From NCBI GenBank assembly GCA_947500645.1, contig CANMSD010000003.1, positions 666,610-730,609 of the forward strand: 64,000 nt of DNA, read 5' to 3'. The notes beneath the pieces were generated by a model, which saw only the letters and a program-made list of their open reading frames with translations, had not been told where the DNA came from and ran no database searches. Positions 33,379-42,451 of the stretch are shown in pieces (the first letter of the stretch is position 1; the number at the start of each line of letters is the position of its first letter). A program made the translations under genes and the position numbers. The stretch is from an uncultured Erythrobacter sp. (GTDB lineage Bacteria > Pseudomonadota > Alphaproteobacteria > Sphingomonadales > Sphingomonadaceae).

Positions 33379-35496
33379 TTAGAATGAGCCTTCAATATCG
33401 AGCGAGTAAATCGTGCCAAAACGGCGACGGCGCTCCTCGCGGAAGTCGATCTGACCCGCTGCGCGGTCGGTGAAGATCGTCCGGTCGAGATTGTTACGCC
33501 GGTCAAAGATATTGCCCACGCGCCCCCGCACGGTCAGGCCAAGCACGTCTTTATGTTCGACGAACACACGCGCAAAACCCGGCCCTTCTGTGCGTTGGGC
33601 GATTTCATCCAGCCGAACAGTTGGGCGTCGTTCGTCGAAACGGAAAAACCCGCCAATGGCCCACGGTGTGCCAATGAAGTCCTGCCGCAGCTCGAACTCC
33701 ATATCGATGTAATCGTTTCCGGAAATCTCTCGCGGTGTGCCTAGCAGTGGATCGAGCAATTCGCTCTTGGAATACTCCAGCTCAGTATCGAAGCGCAGGC
33801 CGGGTAGACCGATCGGATCGAACAGCAAGGTCAGTTCACCTTCGATACCGGTGATAGTTGCAGAGTCGACATTTCCGGGTGCCTGTCCGCCCCCATCAAT
33901 CGGGATCTGATCGACAATGTCGCTTATCTCTTCGTGGAAGCCGCGCAGGTTTAGCGACCCGAGATCGCCTAGGCTTTGTGTTGCTTCGACTTCGAACAGC
34001 CAGCTTTGCGGTGGGACAAGGTTTGCGTTGGTGACATTGACCCTGTCTTGGTCGAGATTTGTCGAGGCAATGAAATCAAAGAAGTCAAGCTGTCCGACCT
34101 GTCGTTCGATCCTGGCAGAGACATCCAAGCTGGGATTTGCATTCCAGTCGAATGATATGAAACCTTTGGGACGCCAGAATGTCCGGGTCTGGCCGGCGGC
34201 TCCGCTTTGATTGATCTTTGAATATTCACCGCCGGCGGAAAGCTGCATTTGCAGGTTCGGGGAAAGCGCGCGGCTATAGGTAAGGCTGGTCTCTGCACGA
34301 TCCTCTTCAACCCGCGCCGTCGCTCCGTCGAACGCGATTGGTTGCAGGTCGCCGAAGGCATCTCGTTCTTCAAAGGTCGATTGGATGTCCAGGAAGTTCT
34401 TTACGCCTTCAAGCGCGAGCTGGAAGTCACCGCCAAGCCCCGCAAAGCTGAATTCTGAACGGAGGATTGTCTCGCCCTCGTCCGCGTCACGCACAAATAC
34501 GGATCCATCGGGCGCGGAACCATCTGCGAAGATGGTAAGCACTTCTGCGCGTGTTGGACTATCCTCGTAGCGATGATAGCCAATCAGCTTCAGTTGACCT
34601 CCGCCGAATTTGAAACTGTAATCGGCACCGATCTCGAAATTGAATTCGTCTTCTGAGGCAGTGAATTCGCGCAAACGGTCGCTGGCGGCAATTATCCCAC
34701 TGCGCTGCGAGGTTTCACGCTCGTCGAAAATGAAACCTTCGATCTGTCCGGTTAGGTTCAGGACGTTTCCGTTGTCGGCGTTTCGCGCGAAAGAGCCGGA
34801 TAGGCTAATCCGGTCAGAGTCGGAATTGGCCTTCTCCCGCCGGGTGTCGATCAGGGTATTCGCGCCATCGAACACACGCTCAACTCCGGCGTCGCCGCGC
34901 CTGCCGGAATCGTTTTCCAGACTGAGAGTCCATTCGGTTTTTGTCCCACCACCCGCGAGTGAAACTTGCCCGTCGCCCCAGCGAAAGGGGACGCCAGATG
35001 AGCGCCACTCCGCCGAGTAACGGAATTGGCCTGTCACTCCGCCCGTCGTGCTAGTGATCACGTTGAGAACCTGACCGGACAGTCCGCCTATGTCGAGGCT
35101 CGCACCGTCAACGATTTCCAGCCGTACAACTTCTTCTGCCGGGATACGTTGGAGTGCAGCCACCGGGCCGTTCGACTTCCCAGAGATACGTTGGCCATTG
35201 ATCAACACGTTTGTGTCTGCTTGACCAAGGCCGCGATTGTCGCCGCCTTCACGGATCGAAAAGCCGGGAATTTGCCGCGCCATATCGAGAGCGTTGCGCG
35301 GGGCAAAGCGTTCGAAATCGGCGGGAGTAAAGGTGCGGCGCGCGGTCGTGTTTTCAATGAGATCGGCTGCTGCAGCGTCCGCTGCGACTGCCACGTCTTG
35401 CGCCGCGACCGGAGCGCCAGACAGCAACAATGCCGCGCACGCTCCGCATACGGCTATGCCGCCAAGCAAAGAAAACCGTTTCCCCATGAGATGCAT
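33379..35496 (-). CDS. TonB-dependent receptor
   Basis: A 705-residue outer-membrane receptor. Signal peptide about residues 1-33 ending PVAAQD. The plug starts RRTFTPADFERFAPRNALDM and has VLINGQRISGKSNGPVAAL and VVRLEIVDGASLDIGGLSGQ. The barrel ends in GTIYSLDIEGSF with the terminal aromatic residue expected for outer-membrane insertion. The plug type (short, with LDMARQIPGFSIREG) is the one common in sphingomonads. AGGTG precedes the start at 35496; ATG 35487 is an alternative. No regulator or enzyme partner is adjacent, so the ligand is unknown. Confidence 0.93.
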   Translation of the reverse strand: MHLMGKRFSLLGGIAVCGACAALLLSGAPVAAQDVAVAADAAAADLIENTTARRTFTPADFERFAPRNALDMARQIPGFSIREGGDNRGLGQADTNVLINGQRISGKSNGPVAALQRIPAEEVVRLEIVDGASLDIGGLSGQVLNVITSTTGGVTGQFRYSAEWRSSGVPFRWGDGQVSLAGGGTKTEWTLSLENDSGRRGDAGVERVFDGANTLIDTRREKANSDSDRISLSGSFARNADNGNVLNLTGQIEGFIFDERETSQRSGIIAASDRLREFTASEDEFNFEIGADYSFKFGGGQLKLIGYHRYEDSPTRAEVLTIFADGSAPDGSVFVRDADEGETILRSEFSFAGLGGDFQLALEGVKNFLDIQSTFEERDAFGDLQPIAFDGATARVEEDRAETSLTYSRALSPNLQMQLSAGGEYSKINQSGAAGQTRTFWRPKGFISFDWNANPSLDVSARIERQVGQLDFFDFIASTNLDQDRVNVTNANLVPPQSWLFEVEATQSLGDLGSLNLRGFHEEISDIVDQIPIDGGGQAPGNVDSATITGIEGELTLLFDPIGLPGLRFDTELEYSKSELLDPLLGTPREISGNDYIDMEFELRQDFIGTPWAIGGFFRFDERRPTVRLDEIAQRTEGPGFARVFVEHKDVLGLTVRGRVGNIFDRRNNLDRTIFTDRAAGQIDFREERRRRFGTIYSLDIEGSF

Positions 35497-35591
35497 CTAA
35501 CGCACCTTTCAAGCGCAAGTTCCGGCAAGCCCATTGAACGGAAATTTCTGCTTGGAAAGATATTTCGCCAATTACTCGACGAACGTTCCAC

Positions 35592-35668
35592 TGGTCGGGA
35601 CGACTGGATTCGAACCAGCGACCCCCACACCCCCAGTGTGATGCGCTACCAGACTGCGCTACGTCCCG
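35592..35668 (-). tRNA. tRNA-Pro (GGG)
   Basis: 77 bases including CCA. Acceptor CGGGACG/CGTCCCG, D-arm GCGCAGTCTGGTAGCGC, anticodon stem TCACA/TGTGG (one wobble pair), loop CTGGGGG giving anticodon GGG, T-arm GCTGGTTCGAATCCAGT. Confidence 0.93.
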
Positions 35669-35919
35669 GATCCAGTGGAAGGCGGCCCTATAGGGGGCGG
35701 TGTGCAGCCATGCAAGCGGGCAAAATGCGCGTCGGCTTTCGGGTCGTCAAAGTTGTGTGCACTTCGCGTGGCCGGACAATGCGCTGATTGCGGGGCTCTT
35801 GCATTGCTGCTAGGCGCGCCCACTTATCCGGATAAGGGCGGGATGAGGCGCGGCGCAAGCTGCCACCAACCATTTCCATCCATCGGTTTTGTTTTGAATT
35901 TCTGACGGGCTAATTCGAC

Positions 35920-36240
35920 ATGCTTGATATTCTCGCTGCTGCTGGTGCGGGGGACGCACCTCCGGGATGGCTGCAATGGCTGCCAATTCTAGGCATGATC
36001 CTGATCTTCTGGTTCCTGATCATTCGTCCGCAAATGAAACGGCAGAAGGAACACCAGCAAAAGGTCGAGGGCCTGAAAAAGGGCGATCAAGTTGTAACCG
36101 CGGGCGGCCTGATCGGCAAAATTGCCAAAGTCACAGACGACCACGTTGAGGTCGATTTGGCCAAGGATGTCCGCGTCAAGGTCGTCAAGCACACGATCGG
36201 CGATGTGATCCCGCCGGGCGGCAGTGCGGCCAACGATTGA
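35920..36240 (+). CDS. yajC: Sec translocon accessory protein YajC
   Basis: A 106-residue single-span membrane protein. The span LPILGMILIFWFLIIRPQMK is followed by the conserved KRQKEHQQKVEGLKKGDQV and TAGGLIGKIAKV. YajC joins SecD-SecF at the Sec translocon; the two genes lie directly downstream. Start ATG at 35920; the 250 bases between it and tRNA-Pro show nothing recognisable. Confidence 0.96.
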   Translation: MLDILAAAGAGDAPPGWLQWLPILGMILIFWFLIIRPQMKRQKEHQQKVEGLKKGDQVVTAGGLIGKIAKVTDDHVEVDLAKDVRVKVVKHTIGDVIPPGGSAAND

Positions 36241-36302
36241 TTAAGGCGCTTGCGCCGGACCACGCGACTTCACACAGACAGACGGATTAGAACGAAACGG
36301 CA

Positions 36303-37901
36303 ATGCTCGATTTTCCAACTTGGAAGAAGGTCTGGCTCTGGGGTCTGACACTGGTCGCTGTACTGGCGGCGATGCCGTCCCTTTTCTCCGCAGCGAATGT
36401 GGATTGGCCAGAAGCGCTTCCGCACCCTCAAGTTAACCTTGGCCTGGATCTGGCCGGGGGTAGCCACATCCTGCTCGAAGCGGACCCGTCTCAAGTCGCG
36501 GCGCAGCGGCTGGAGAATATGGAGGAGGCGGTTCGTGCTGAAATGCGCCGCGCTGAGCCGCGCATTCGCATTGGCGACATCTCGACCACAAATGGTCAGC
36601 TATCCTTCATGCTCGACAGCCCGGGCGATATAGACCGCGCTCGCGGCCTGATCGAACCGCTGATGCAGGGCAATAATCTGGTCCGCGAATGGAATCTTTC
36701 GGTGGTTGATACCCAGCGAATGATACTGACCCCGACCGATGACGGGATCGAACAGGCTGTCGATGACGCGATGGAAAGCGCGATTGATGTGATCCGGCGG
36801 CGGATCGACTCACTCGGAACGCGCGAACCGACAATTATTCGCCAGGGCGACACGCGGATCGTGGTGCAGGTGCCGGGCCTTGAGGACACGGACCAGCTCA
36901 AGCGTCTGCTGGGTGAGACTGCGAAGCTTGAATTCAAGCTGGTCGATGTCAACGCCCTGATCACCGACATTCAGGCAGGTGTTGTTCCGCCGGGCAGTCA
37001 GATCTTCCCTTATGCTGAAGGAACTCTGCAGGAAGGCCAGTTGGTCGCTGTGCGGCGGCTGGGCGGCATTCGCGGCGACAGCCTGACCAACGCGCAGGCA
37101 GGTGTCGATCAGAGAAACAACGAAAATGTCGTCAACATTCAGTTCGACCAGCAGGGCGCGAGCAAGTTCTGCTCACTGAGCACTGAGAATGTGAACCGGC
37201 CGTTCGCGATCATTCTCGATGAAAAGGTGATCTCGGCGCCTAACTTCAACGAACCTATTTGTGGCGGCAGCGCGCAGATATCGGGCAATTTCACGGCTGA
37301 GAGTGCGAACGAATTGGCGATTTCGCTGCGTTCCGGTGCTCTGCCGGTCGACCTGGCTGTGGTTGAAGAGCGTACGGTCGGGCCTGACCTTGGTGCCGAC
37401 TCGATCCGCAAGGGTCTGCTGGCAATGCTGATCGGCTCGATCGCGGTCGTTACCCTGATGATTGCCACCTACGGTCGGTTCGGGATCTATGCGACGATCG
37501 CGCTGATCTTCAACGTGCTGATCATTCTTGGGCTTATGGCCGGGCTCAACACGACGCTGACATTGCCGGGCATCGCCGGGTTCGTGATTACCATCGGTGC
37601 CGCCGTGGACGCGAACGTCCTGATCAACGAGCGAATACGTGAGGAGCGAAAACGCGGGCGACGTGTCATCGCCGCGGTCGAGAATGGCTACAAGGAAGCG
37701 AGCCGCGCAATTTACGATGCGAACATCACCAACTTCATCGCTGGCGTGCTGTTGTTCCTGTTCGGCTCTGGCCCGGTTCGCGGCTTTGCGGTCGTCCTCG
37801 TCATCGGTCTGTTCACCAGCGTGTTTACCGCGCTCGTCCTGACCCGCATGTGGGTTGCCGGTTGGCTGCGTGCCAAGCGCCCCAGCGACATCAACGTTTG
37901 A
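36303..37901 (+). CDS. secD: Protein translocase subunit SecD
   Basis: A 532-residue inner-membrane subunit using the proton gradient to help protein export. It has the N-terminal span, then VNLGLDLAGGSHILLEAD, the periplasmic P1 domain (about residues 60-340), and the RND-type spans with GRFGIYATIALIFNVLIILG, GIAGFVITIGAAVDANVLIN and ERIREERKRGR. 62 bases after yajC, 13 before secF. Confidence 0.97.
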   Translation: MLDFPTWKKVWLWGLTLVAVLAAMPSLFSAANVDWPEALPHPQVNLGLDLAGGSHILLEADPSQVAAQRLENMEEAVRAEMRRAEPRIRIGDISTTNGQLSFMLDSPGDIDRARGLIEPLMQGNNLVREWNLSVVDTQRMILTPTDDGIEQAVDDAMESAIDVIRRRIDSLGTREPTIIRQGDTRIVVQVPGLEDTDQLKRLLGETAKLEFKLVDVNALITDIQAGVVPPGSQIFPYAEGTLQEGQLVAVRRLGGIRGDSLTNAQAGVDQRNNENVVNIQFDQQGASKFCSLSTENVNRPFAIILDEKVISAPNFNEPICGGSAQISGNFTAESANELAISLRSGALPVDLAVVEERTVGPDLGADSIRKGLLAMLIGSIAVVTLMIATYGRFGIYATIALIFNVLIILGLMAGLNTTLTLPGIAGFVITIGAAVDANVLINERIREERKRGRRVIAAVENGYKEASRAIYDANITNFIAGVLLFLFGSGPVRGFAVVLVIGLFTSVFTALVLTRMWVAGWLRAKRPSDINV

Positions 37902-37914
37902 GGAGGGCTGGAAC

Positions 37915-38895
37915 ATGAAACTGCTCAAACTCGTCCCTGAAGACACCAACATCAAATTCCTGAAGCTGCGGGTTCCGTTCTTCATTTTCAGCCTGCTGCT
38001 GATCGCGGCAAGCTGGGCCCTGGTGCTCGTCAACGGCCTCAATTACGGCGTGGACTTCGCCGGGGGTCAGGAAATTCGCGCGACCTTTACGCAAACCGAA
38101 GAGGCACCAATTGCGGAGCTGCGAAGCAGCGTTGGCTCCCTGGAGAACGTGGGGTCTCCAATCGTGCAAACCTTTGGCGCTCCCAACGAGGTTTCGATCC
38201 GGGTGAAGCTGCCGCCGGAGGCAGAGGGCAATCCGGAATTCGCGGCAGAGATGACAACTGCCATCACCGACAGTCTGAAAGCCAATTATTCCGATATTCG
38301 TATCGACGGTGTGGATTCGGTGTCAGGCAAGGTTTCGGGTGAATTCCGTCAAGACGCAGTGCTTGCCTTGCTGGCGGCGATGCTCGCCGTCGCGCTGTAC
38401 ATCTGGGTTCGGTTCGAGTGGCAGTTCGGCGTCGGTGCATTGTTCGCATTGTTCCACGACGTCTCCGTCACGCTCGGCATGTTCGCGTTGTTCCAGCTCG
38501 AATTCAGCCTGCAGATCATCGCCGCCATCCTGGCGATTATCGGCTACTCCCTGAACGACACGATCGTTGTTTACGACCGCATCCGCGAGAACCTGAAGAA
38601 GTATCGCAAGATGCCTTTGCCAGAGCTGCTCGATCTCTCGGTCAATGAGACACTGGCGCGTACTGTGATGACCTCGCTCACATTGCTGGTTGCGCTCGTT
38701 CCGCTGCTCGTCGTTGGACCGGCAAGCCTGTTTGGGCTTGTCGCAGCCATCACGGCTGGCCTGTTTATCGGGACCTATTCGAGCGTCTATCTCGCTGCGC
38801 CGGTGCTGATCTGGCTGGGCGTGAATTCGAACAGCTTCGTACCGCAGGAAAGCAAGGCGGATATTCAGGAGCGCAAGGCTCGCGGGGAAGCCTGA
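37915..38895 (+). CDS. secF: Protein translocase subunit SecF
   Basis: A 326-residue inner-membrane partner of SecD. Motifs: LNYGVDFAGGQEIRATF, LFALFHDVSVTLGMFALFQ, AAILAIIGYSLNDTIVVYDR and IRENLKKYRK. Start ATG 37915 follows GAGGAGGGC; a longer frame begins inside secD and lacks the conserved start. Third gene of yajC-secD-secF; the glycosyltransferase converges on it with 28 bases between. Confidence 0.97.
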   Translation: MKLLKLVPEDTNIKFLKLRVPFFIFSLLLIAASWALVLVNGLNYGVDFAGGQEIRATFTQTEEAPIAELRSSVGSLENVGSPIVQTFGAPNEVSIRVKLPPEAEGNPEFAAEMTTAITDSLKANYSDIRIDGVDSVSGKVSGEFRQDAVLALLAAMLAVALYIWVRFEWQFGVGALFALFHDVSVTLGMFALFQLEFSLQIIAAILAIIGYSLNDTIVVYDRIRENLKKYRKMPLPELLDLSVNETLARTVMTSLTLLVALVPLLVVGPASLFGLVAAITAGLFIGTYSSVYLAAPVLIWLGVNSNSFVPQESKADIQERKARGEA

Positions 38896-38923
38896 GCGCA
38901 ACAGCCTGAACTACAGCTACGGT

Positions 38924-40111
38924 TTACTTCGAAGCGCCCGCTAGCGCTGAGTAGTGCTCGGCTAGCTCGGCTCCGTTCGTATCCCAATTGAACCTTTCGA
39001 CGAGGGCTGCGACCTCGCTTGCCGATGGTGGATTGTTGAGAACGGCGTTTACTCCTGCGGCAACCGCTTGAGGTGTGCGTTCGACGAGCCTTCCGGCGAT
39101 ATCATTGACGATCAATTCACGAGCGCCGCCCACATCGCTGGTGACTACAGGAGTGCCGCAGGCGAGCGCCTCGACCCAAGCATTGGCGAGGCCTTCGTTT
39201 TCGGTGGGCAGGACCATTACATCGGCGGCTGAGAGGATCAGCGGCAGCAGGTCGTGATCGACTGAGCCGGTGAAATGGACACGCTCGGCGACGCCCGCAT
39301 CGCGCGCTTTCTGGCGCAGCTTCGCCTCATCTTCCCCTTTGCCGACGAGCACCAGCCGGGCACCTTGGACATCCTCCAGTGCTTCGATGGCGATATCCTG
39401 TCCCTTGCGCACTATGAACGCACCGGTGCAGACGAGCATGGGTACGCTATGCGGCAGATCAAAGCCGAGTTCCGTGCTCAACTGACTGCGCAGTTGCGTG
39501 TGATCTAGCGGGCGGAACCGGTCGCGATCGAGTCCGGTGTAGTGCACGCGTATCTTGTCCGCCGGCATGCCTAGCGCGACCATGTCGTTTTTGAGGGCCT
39601 CGCTGACCGCAAGTATTCCATCGGCCCGTTCGACCGCATCGAGAATCTGCTCTCGCGCAAACTCTATGCCGCCCCAATAGCTGATATCGCTGCCGCGTGC
39701 TTTGATCGACAATGGCAGGTCCATCTCGGACGCGATCTGAGCTGCTGCCGGGCCTTCAGGAAAGAAGAACTGCGCATCGAGCACGTCGATCGGATGTTCG
39801 GAGTGGATCTCCTGGATCAGCGGTAGAGCTGCTTTCACAATGGCGCCGGCGTTGCGACGTGCGCCCACTTTCGGGATCAACGTGAAGCGCGGTCGATAGA
39901 CGTCGATACCGCCTTCTTGCGCGGCCGCTGGCAAGTCCGCCAGCGCGCGATATCGCCCCAATGCGACAGGGGGAATGCCCAGCGGATTGACCACGCTGAC
40001 ATGCCAGTCGCCGCGCTTCGCAAGCGCCTCGAGAGAACGCGCGACGAAGGTCCCAAAGCGCGGATTGACCGGATTGGGAAACAGCGTGGAGAGGGAGAGA
40101 ACGTGTTTCAC
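38924..40111 (-). CDS. Family 4 glycosyltransferase
   Basis: A 395-residue GT-B retaining glycosyltransferase. N-terminal acceptor domain: VLSLSTLFPNPVNPRFGTFV. Donor domain: LVCTGAFIVRKGQDIAIEAL, GKGEDEAKLRQKARDAG, and the nucleotide-sugar motif ENEGLANAWVEALACGTPVV. No signal or membrane span, so it works at the cytoplasmic face on envelope or exopolysaccharide. GTG 40111 gives the family's usual start; ATG 40177 would overlap the upstream regulator and add residues with no family match. Donor and acceptor unknown. Confidence 0.85.
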   Translation of the reverse strand: MKHVLSLSTLFPNPVNPRFGTFVARSLEALAKRGDWHVSVVNPLGIPPVALGRYRALADLPAAAQEGGIDVYRPRFTLIPKVGARRNAGAIVKAALPLIQEIHSEHPIDVLDAQFFFPEGPAAAQIASEMDLPLSIKARGSDISYWGGIEFAREQILDAVERADGILAVSEALKNDMVALGMPADKIRVHYTGLDRDRFRPLDHTQLRSQLSTELGFDLPHSVPMLVCTGAFIVRKGQDIAIEALEDVQGARLVLVGKGEDEAKLRQKARDAGVAERVHFTGSVDHDLLPLILSAADVMVLPTENEGLANAWVEALACGTPVVTSDVGGARELIVNDIAGRLVERTPQAVAAGVNAVLNNPPSASEVAALVERFNWDTNGAELAEHYSALAGASK

Positions 40112-40137
40112 GGCAGGGATGGTGCTCGCACAGATGT

Positions 40138-40734
40138 TTACAAACGGCGAACCAGCATCTCCGCGACTGCGATCCATGGCGGATTATCGACCACTTGTTG
40201 TTTCTCTCCGCTGCCCGGAGGGAGAATGCCGACAAGCGTGCCCCTGCGATCAATCAGCCTGCCAAAAGTGAAGCGACCGCCAGGACGCGGAACCATGCAG
40301 TCGCGGTTGATCGCTGATGCTGCGTCTTCCGGCTTCAACTGTCTCAACCATAAAAGATCGCCGGGCCGGAACTCGCCAATACTGGCCGAGACGCTCAGCA
40401 CCATCAATTGGGCTCCGTCGCTGGTCGCTGCAAGGTCGGTCGGCAGGATCGCCTCACGCGGCGCATTGAGCGCCTCCGGGCCAGCGGCAGTCAACTCGGC
40501 GACGATTTGTGTTTGCGGCGCTTCCTCGGATCGGACCAGGGTCTCCGGATCGACGCCCAGCGCGTGACCGATGCGGTCCATCCATTTGATCGAGAGATTG
40601 CGCATGCCCGTTTCGAGCCGACCGATGGTCTGCGCGGTTGTTGGCGGATCGCAAGCTTCGGCGAGTTCGGCGAGTGTTATGCCCTTGCTCTTGCGGATGG
40701 CGCGGATGCGATTGATCACGGGTTGGGGCTCCAA
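40138..40734 (-). CDS. XRE-type regulator with S24-like C-terminal domain
   Basis: A 198-residue regulator. Helix-turn-helix at residues about 8-60 (RIRAIRKSKGITLAELAEAC, TIGRLETGMRNLSIKWMDRI). The C-terminal half (from about 95) resembles the LexA/CI peptidase fold (GEFRPGDLLWLRQLKPEDAA, NRDCMVPRPGGRFTFGRLID). Catalytic serine and lysine of autocleavage are not clear. It is divergent from the DUF6456 gene, with 91 bases between, where repeated GAACCAA motifs could be its operator. Confidence 0.85.
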   Translation of the reverse strand: MEPQPVINRIRAIRKSKGITLAELAEACDPPTTAQTIGRLETGMRNLSIKWMDRIGHALGVDPETLVRSEEAPQTQIVAELTAAGPEALNAPREAILPTDLAATSDGAQLMVLSVSASIGEFRPGDLLWLRQLKPEDAASAINRDCMVPRPGGRFTFGRLIDRRGTLVGILPPGSGEKQQVVDNPPWIAVAEMLVRRL

Positions 40735-40743
40735 AGATGATTT

Positions 40744-40782
40744 GAACCAATTTGGTAATTTTCACTTTCCTACACGAACCAA
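40744..40782. promoter_or_regulatory. Candidate operator with repeated GAACCAA
   Basis: GAACCAA at 40744-40750 and again at 40776-40782, 32 bases apart (three helical turns). The first is followed by TTTGGT, making an imperfect palindrome ACCAATTTGGT. Located between the divergent XRE regulator and DUF6456 starts, a good position for autoregulation. Inference only. Confidence 0.4.
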
Positions 40783-40825
40783 CGCATTGCAAGTCTTTTT
40801 GACGTCACGACATCAGGAGGATCGA

Positions 40826-41311
40826 ATGAAACGCAAGTTGGTAGAACGGGAATTGACGCAGGAAGGCCCGAAGCGCGAGCAGGCGAGCGGCAGCACAGCG
40901 CGAGGTAAAAGGCGCTCCCTCACCGTCAACATAGCCGAATCTCCGCTCAGCTGGCTGCATGCTCGCGGACATGTTTCAGACAGGCTGTTCGATGCGGGCG
41001 AGCGCCTCCGCGCCGATTATGAGCGCGCGCAATTGCCAGCAAATGTCACGATGCGGTGGGACCCGGTACGGATCAAGACGACTGGTGAGCAGGGGTTATC
41101 GGCGGGGGAGAAGCAGGTTTCCGCCAAGCGCCGATTTGACGAGGCGTTGCAGCAGGCGGGCAAGGGGCTGGAGGACATCTTGTGGCGCGTTGTATGCGCA
41201 GGCGAAGGCTTGCCGCAGGCAGAGAAGACGCTCGGCTGGCCCGCTCGCAGTGGGAAACTGGTGCTCAAGCTCGCGCTAGATCGGGTCGCCGACTATTACC
41301 GGATCACCTGA
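40826..41311 (+). CDS. DUF6456 domain protein
   Basis: A 161-residue protein with the DUF6456 pattern (NIAESPLSWLHARGHVSDRL, GERLRADYERAQLPANVTMR, LEDILWRVVCAGEGLPQAEK, GWPARSGKLVLKLALDRVAD). The N-terminal 35 residues are basic and probably disordered. Other alphaproteobacterial members couple this domain to an N-terminal helix-turn-helix, which is missing here. AGGAGG lies five bases before ATG 40826. Divergent from the XRE regulator. Function unknown; a role in DNA binding or cell-cycle control has been suspected for the family. Confidence 0.85.
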   Translation: MKRKLVERELTQEGPKREQASGSTARGKRRSLTVNIAESPLSWLHARGHVSDRLFDAGERLRADYERAQLPANVTMRWDPVRIKTTGEQGLSAGEKQVSAKRRFDEALQQAGKGLEDILWRVVCAGEGLPQAEKTLGWPARSGKLVLKLALDRVADYYRIT

Positions 41312-41442
41312 ATTGAGTTGGATAAGTGTCAACTTCGTATTTGGCGAGAAAAGCGTTTTAGATCAGACTTTTGCGGCGAAGTTACGTGGGTGACAGGGTG
41401 TCAATTGTGTCAACTTCGCCAGCGGGCAATGCCAGCGACCGA

Positions 41443-41799
41443 TCAGTCGCTGGTTCCGTAGAAGAATCGCTCTTCTGCGATCTTGCCATCCTTGACCGTA
41501 TAGACGCCGACTTCGGACATCTGCGAGCGCTCGCCGTCCATGGTCACATCCATTGTATATCGGACCGCGAACTGATCGCCAAAGACATACGGCCCCTCGG
41601 TCGTACTGGAATGCATTTCGGCATTCTCGTTCCACCAGGCGTGCTTTTGCAAAAGCGCATCGCGGCCTTCCACTTTGGACATAGGGCCGTCCTGCGGCTC
41701 GTGACTGACGATATTATCGTGCCACATGGCCTGGTAATCGGCTTCGCGATCCTCGGCGACGGCTTGAGTGAAGTCCTTTGCAAGTTGATCGATCGACAT
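41443..41799 (-). CDS. SnoaL-like (NTF2-fold) small protein
   Basis: A 118-residue cone-shaped-fold protein of the SnoaL/DUF4440 type. It has FTQAVAEDREADYQAMWHDN, the turn EGRDALLQKHAWWNENAEMH, and GVYTVKDGKIAEERFFYG. Members are isomerases, hydrolases or binding proteins. GGAGACTCCGA precedes the start. No partner is evident; the 131 bases downstream to the DUF6456 gene show nothing recognisable. Confidence 0.82.
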   Translation of the reverse strand: MSIDQLAKDFTQAVAEDREADYQAMWHDNIVSHEPQDGPMSKVEGRDALLQKHAWWNENAEMHSSTTEGPYVFGDQFAVRYTMDVTMDGERSQMSEVGVYTVKDGKIAEERFFYGTSD

Positions 41800-41866
41800 T
41801 CGGAGTCTCCTGAATATTTGAAGAGGTTCAACTACCGCAGGTTTGTGGCAAATTGTGGACTTGCGC

Positions 41867-42451
41867 TCATGATTTGGCAGAGATTCGTTTGCGGACCCTT
41901 TGCTGCAAATCCGGCAAAACCTCCGCTTCGAACCACGGGTTCTTGCGCATCCACATCACTGAGCGCCAGGCTGGGTGGGGTAGTGGAACGATCGGCGCGT
42001 ATTCGGCAAATCGGCGAACGCGTTCAGTCATCGAGAGCTTCTTCGTTTCGGGCAAATGGTGAGCTTGCGCAAAAGTGCCCACGAGCAGGGTCAAACGATC
42101 TTCGGGAAGCACGTCGAGGACCTGGTCATGCCATTGCGGCGCGCACTCTTTGCGCGGTGGCCGGTCGCCGCCTGATGCTTTGCCCGGATAGCAAAATCCC
42201 ATTGGCACGAGCGCGATCTTGTCGGCGTCGTAGAACGTTCGCTTGTCGATGCCGAGCCAATCGCGCAGCCGGTCGCCACTGTCATCGTCCCACGGCACGC
42301 CGCTGGCGTGGACTTTTGAACCTGGTGCTTGTCCGATGATCAGTATCCGACTGCGCTCGGAAAATTGCACAACCGGGTGCGGATCGTGCGGCAGATGTTC
42401 GGCGCAGATGGTGCAGGCCGCGATTTCCCGGTGGAGTTTGTTTGCGCTCAC
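41867..42451 (-). CDS. Uracil-DNA glycosylase family protein
   Basis: A 194-residue member of the UDG superfamily. The substrate/active site loop is ILIIGQAPGSKVHASGVPWD (residues about 35-55), with GDRLRDWLG and a late PLPHPAWRSVMWMRKNPWF carrying the conserved histidine. Cysteines near the N-terminus (CTICAEHLP) recall Fe-S types but do not form the four-cysteine set. Start is GTG 42451, overlapping the ABC-F stop by four bases (GTGA). Likely DNA or nucleotide repair; many such proteins are only weakly active on uracil. Confidence 0.85.
   Translation of the reverse strand: MSANKLHREIAACTICAEHLPHDPHPVVQFSERSRILIIGQAPGSKVHASGVPWDDDSGDRLRDWLGIDKRTFYDADKIALVPMGFCYPGKASGGDRPPRKECAPQWHDQVLDVLPEDRLTLLVGTFAQAHHLPETKKLSMTERVRRFAEYAPIVPLPHPAWRSVMWMRKNPWFEAEVLPDLQQRVRKRISAKS

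Noticed and set aside
41371..42339. Long open frame (322 codons) on the plus strand
   Set aside because: Antisense to the SnoaL-like and UDG-like genes; composition is Arg-rich and no motif is visible.
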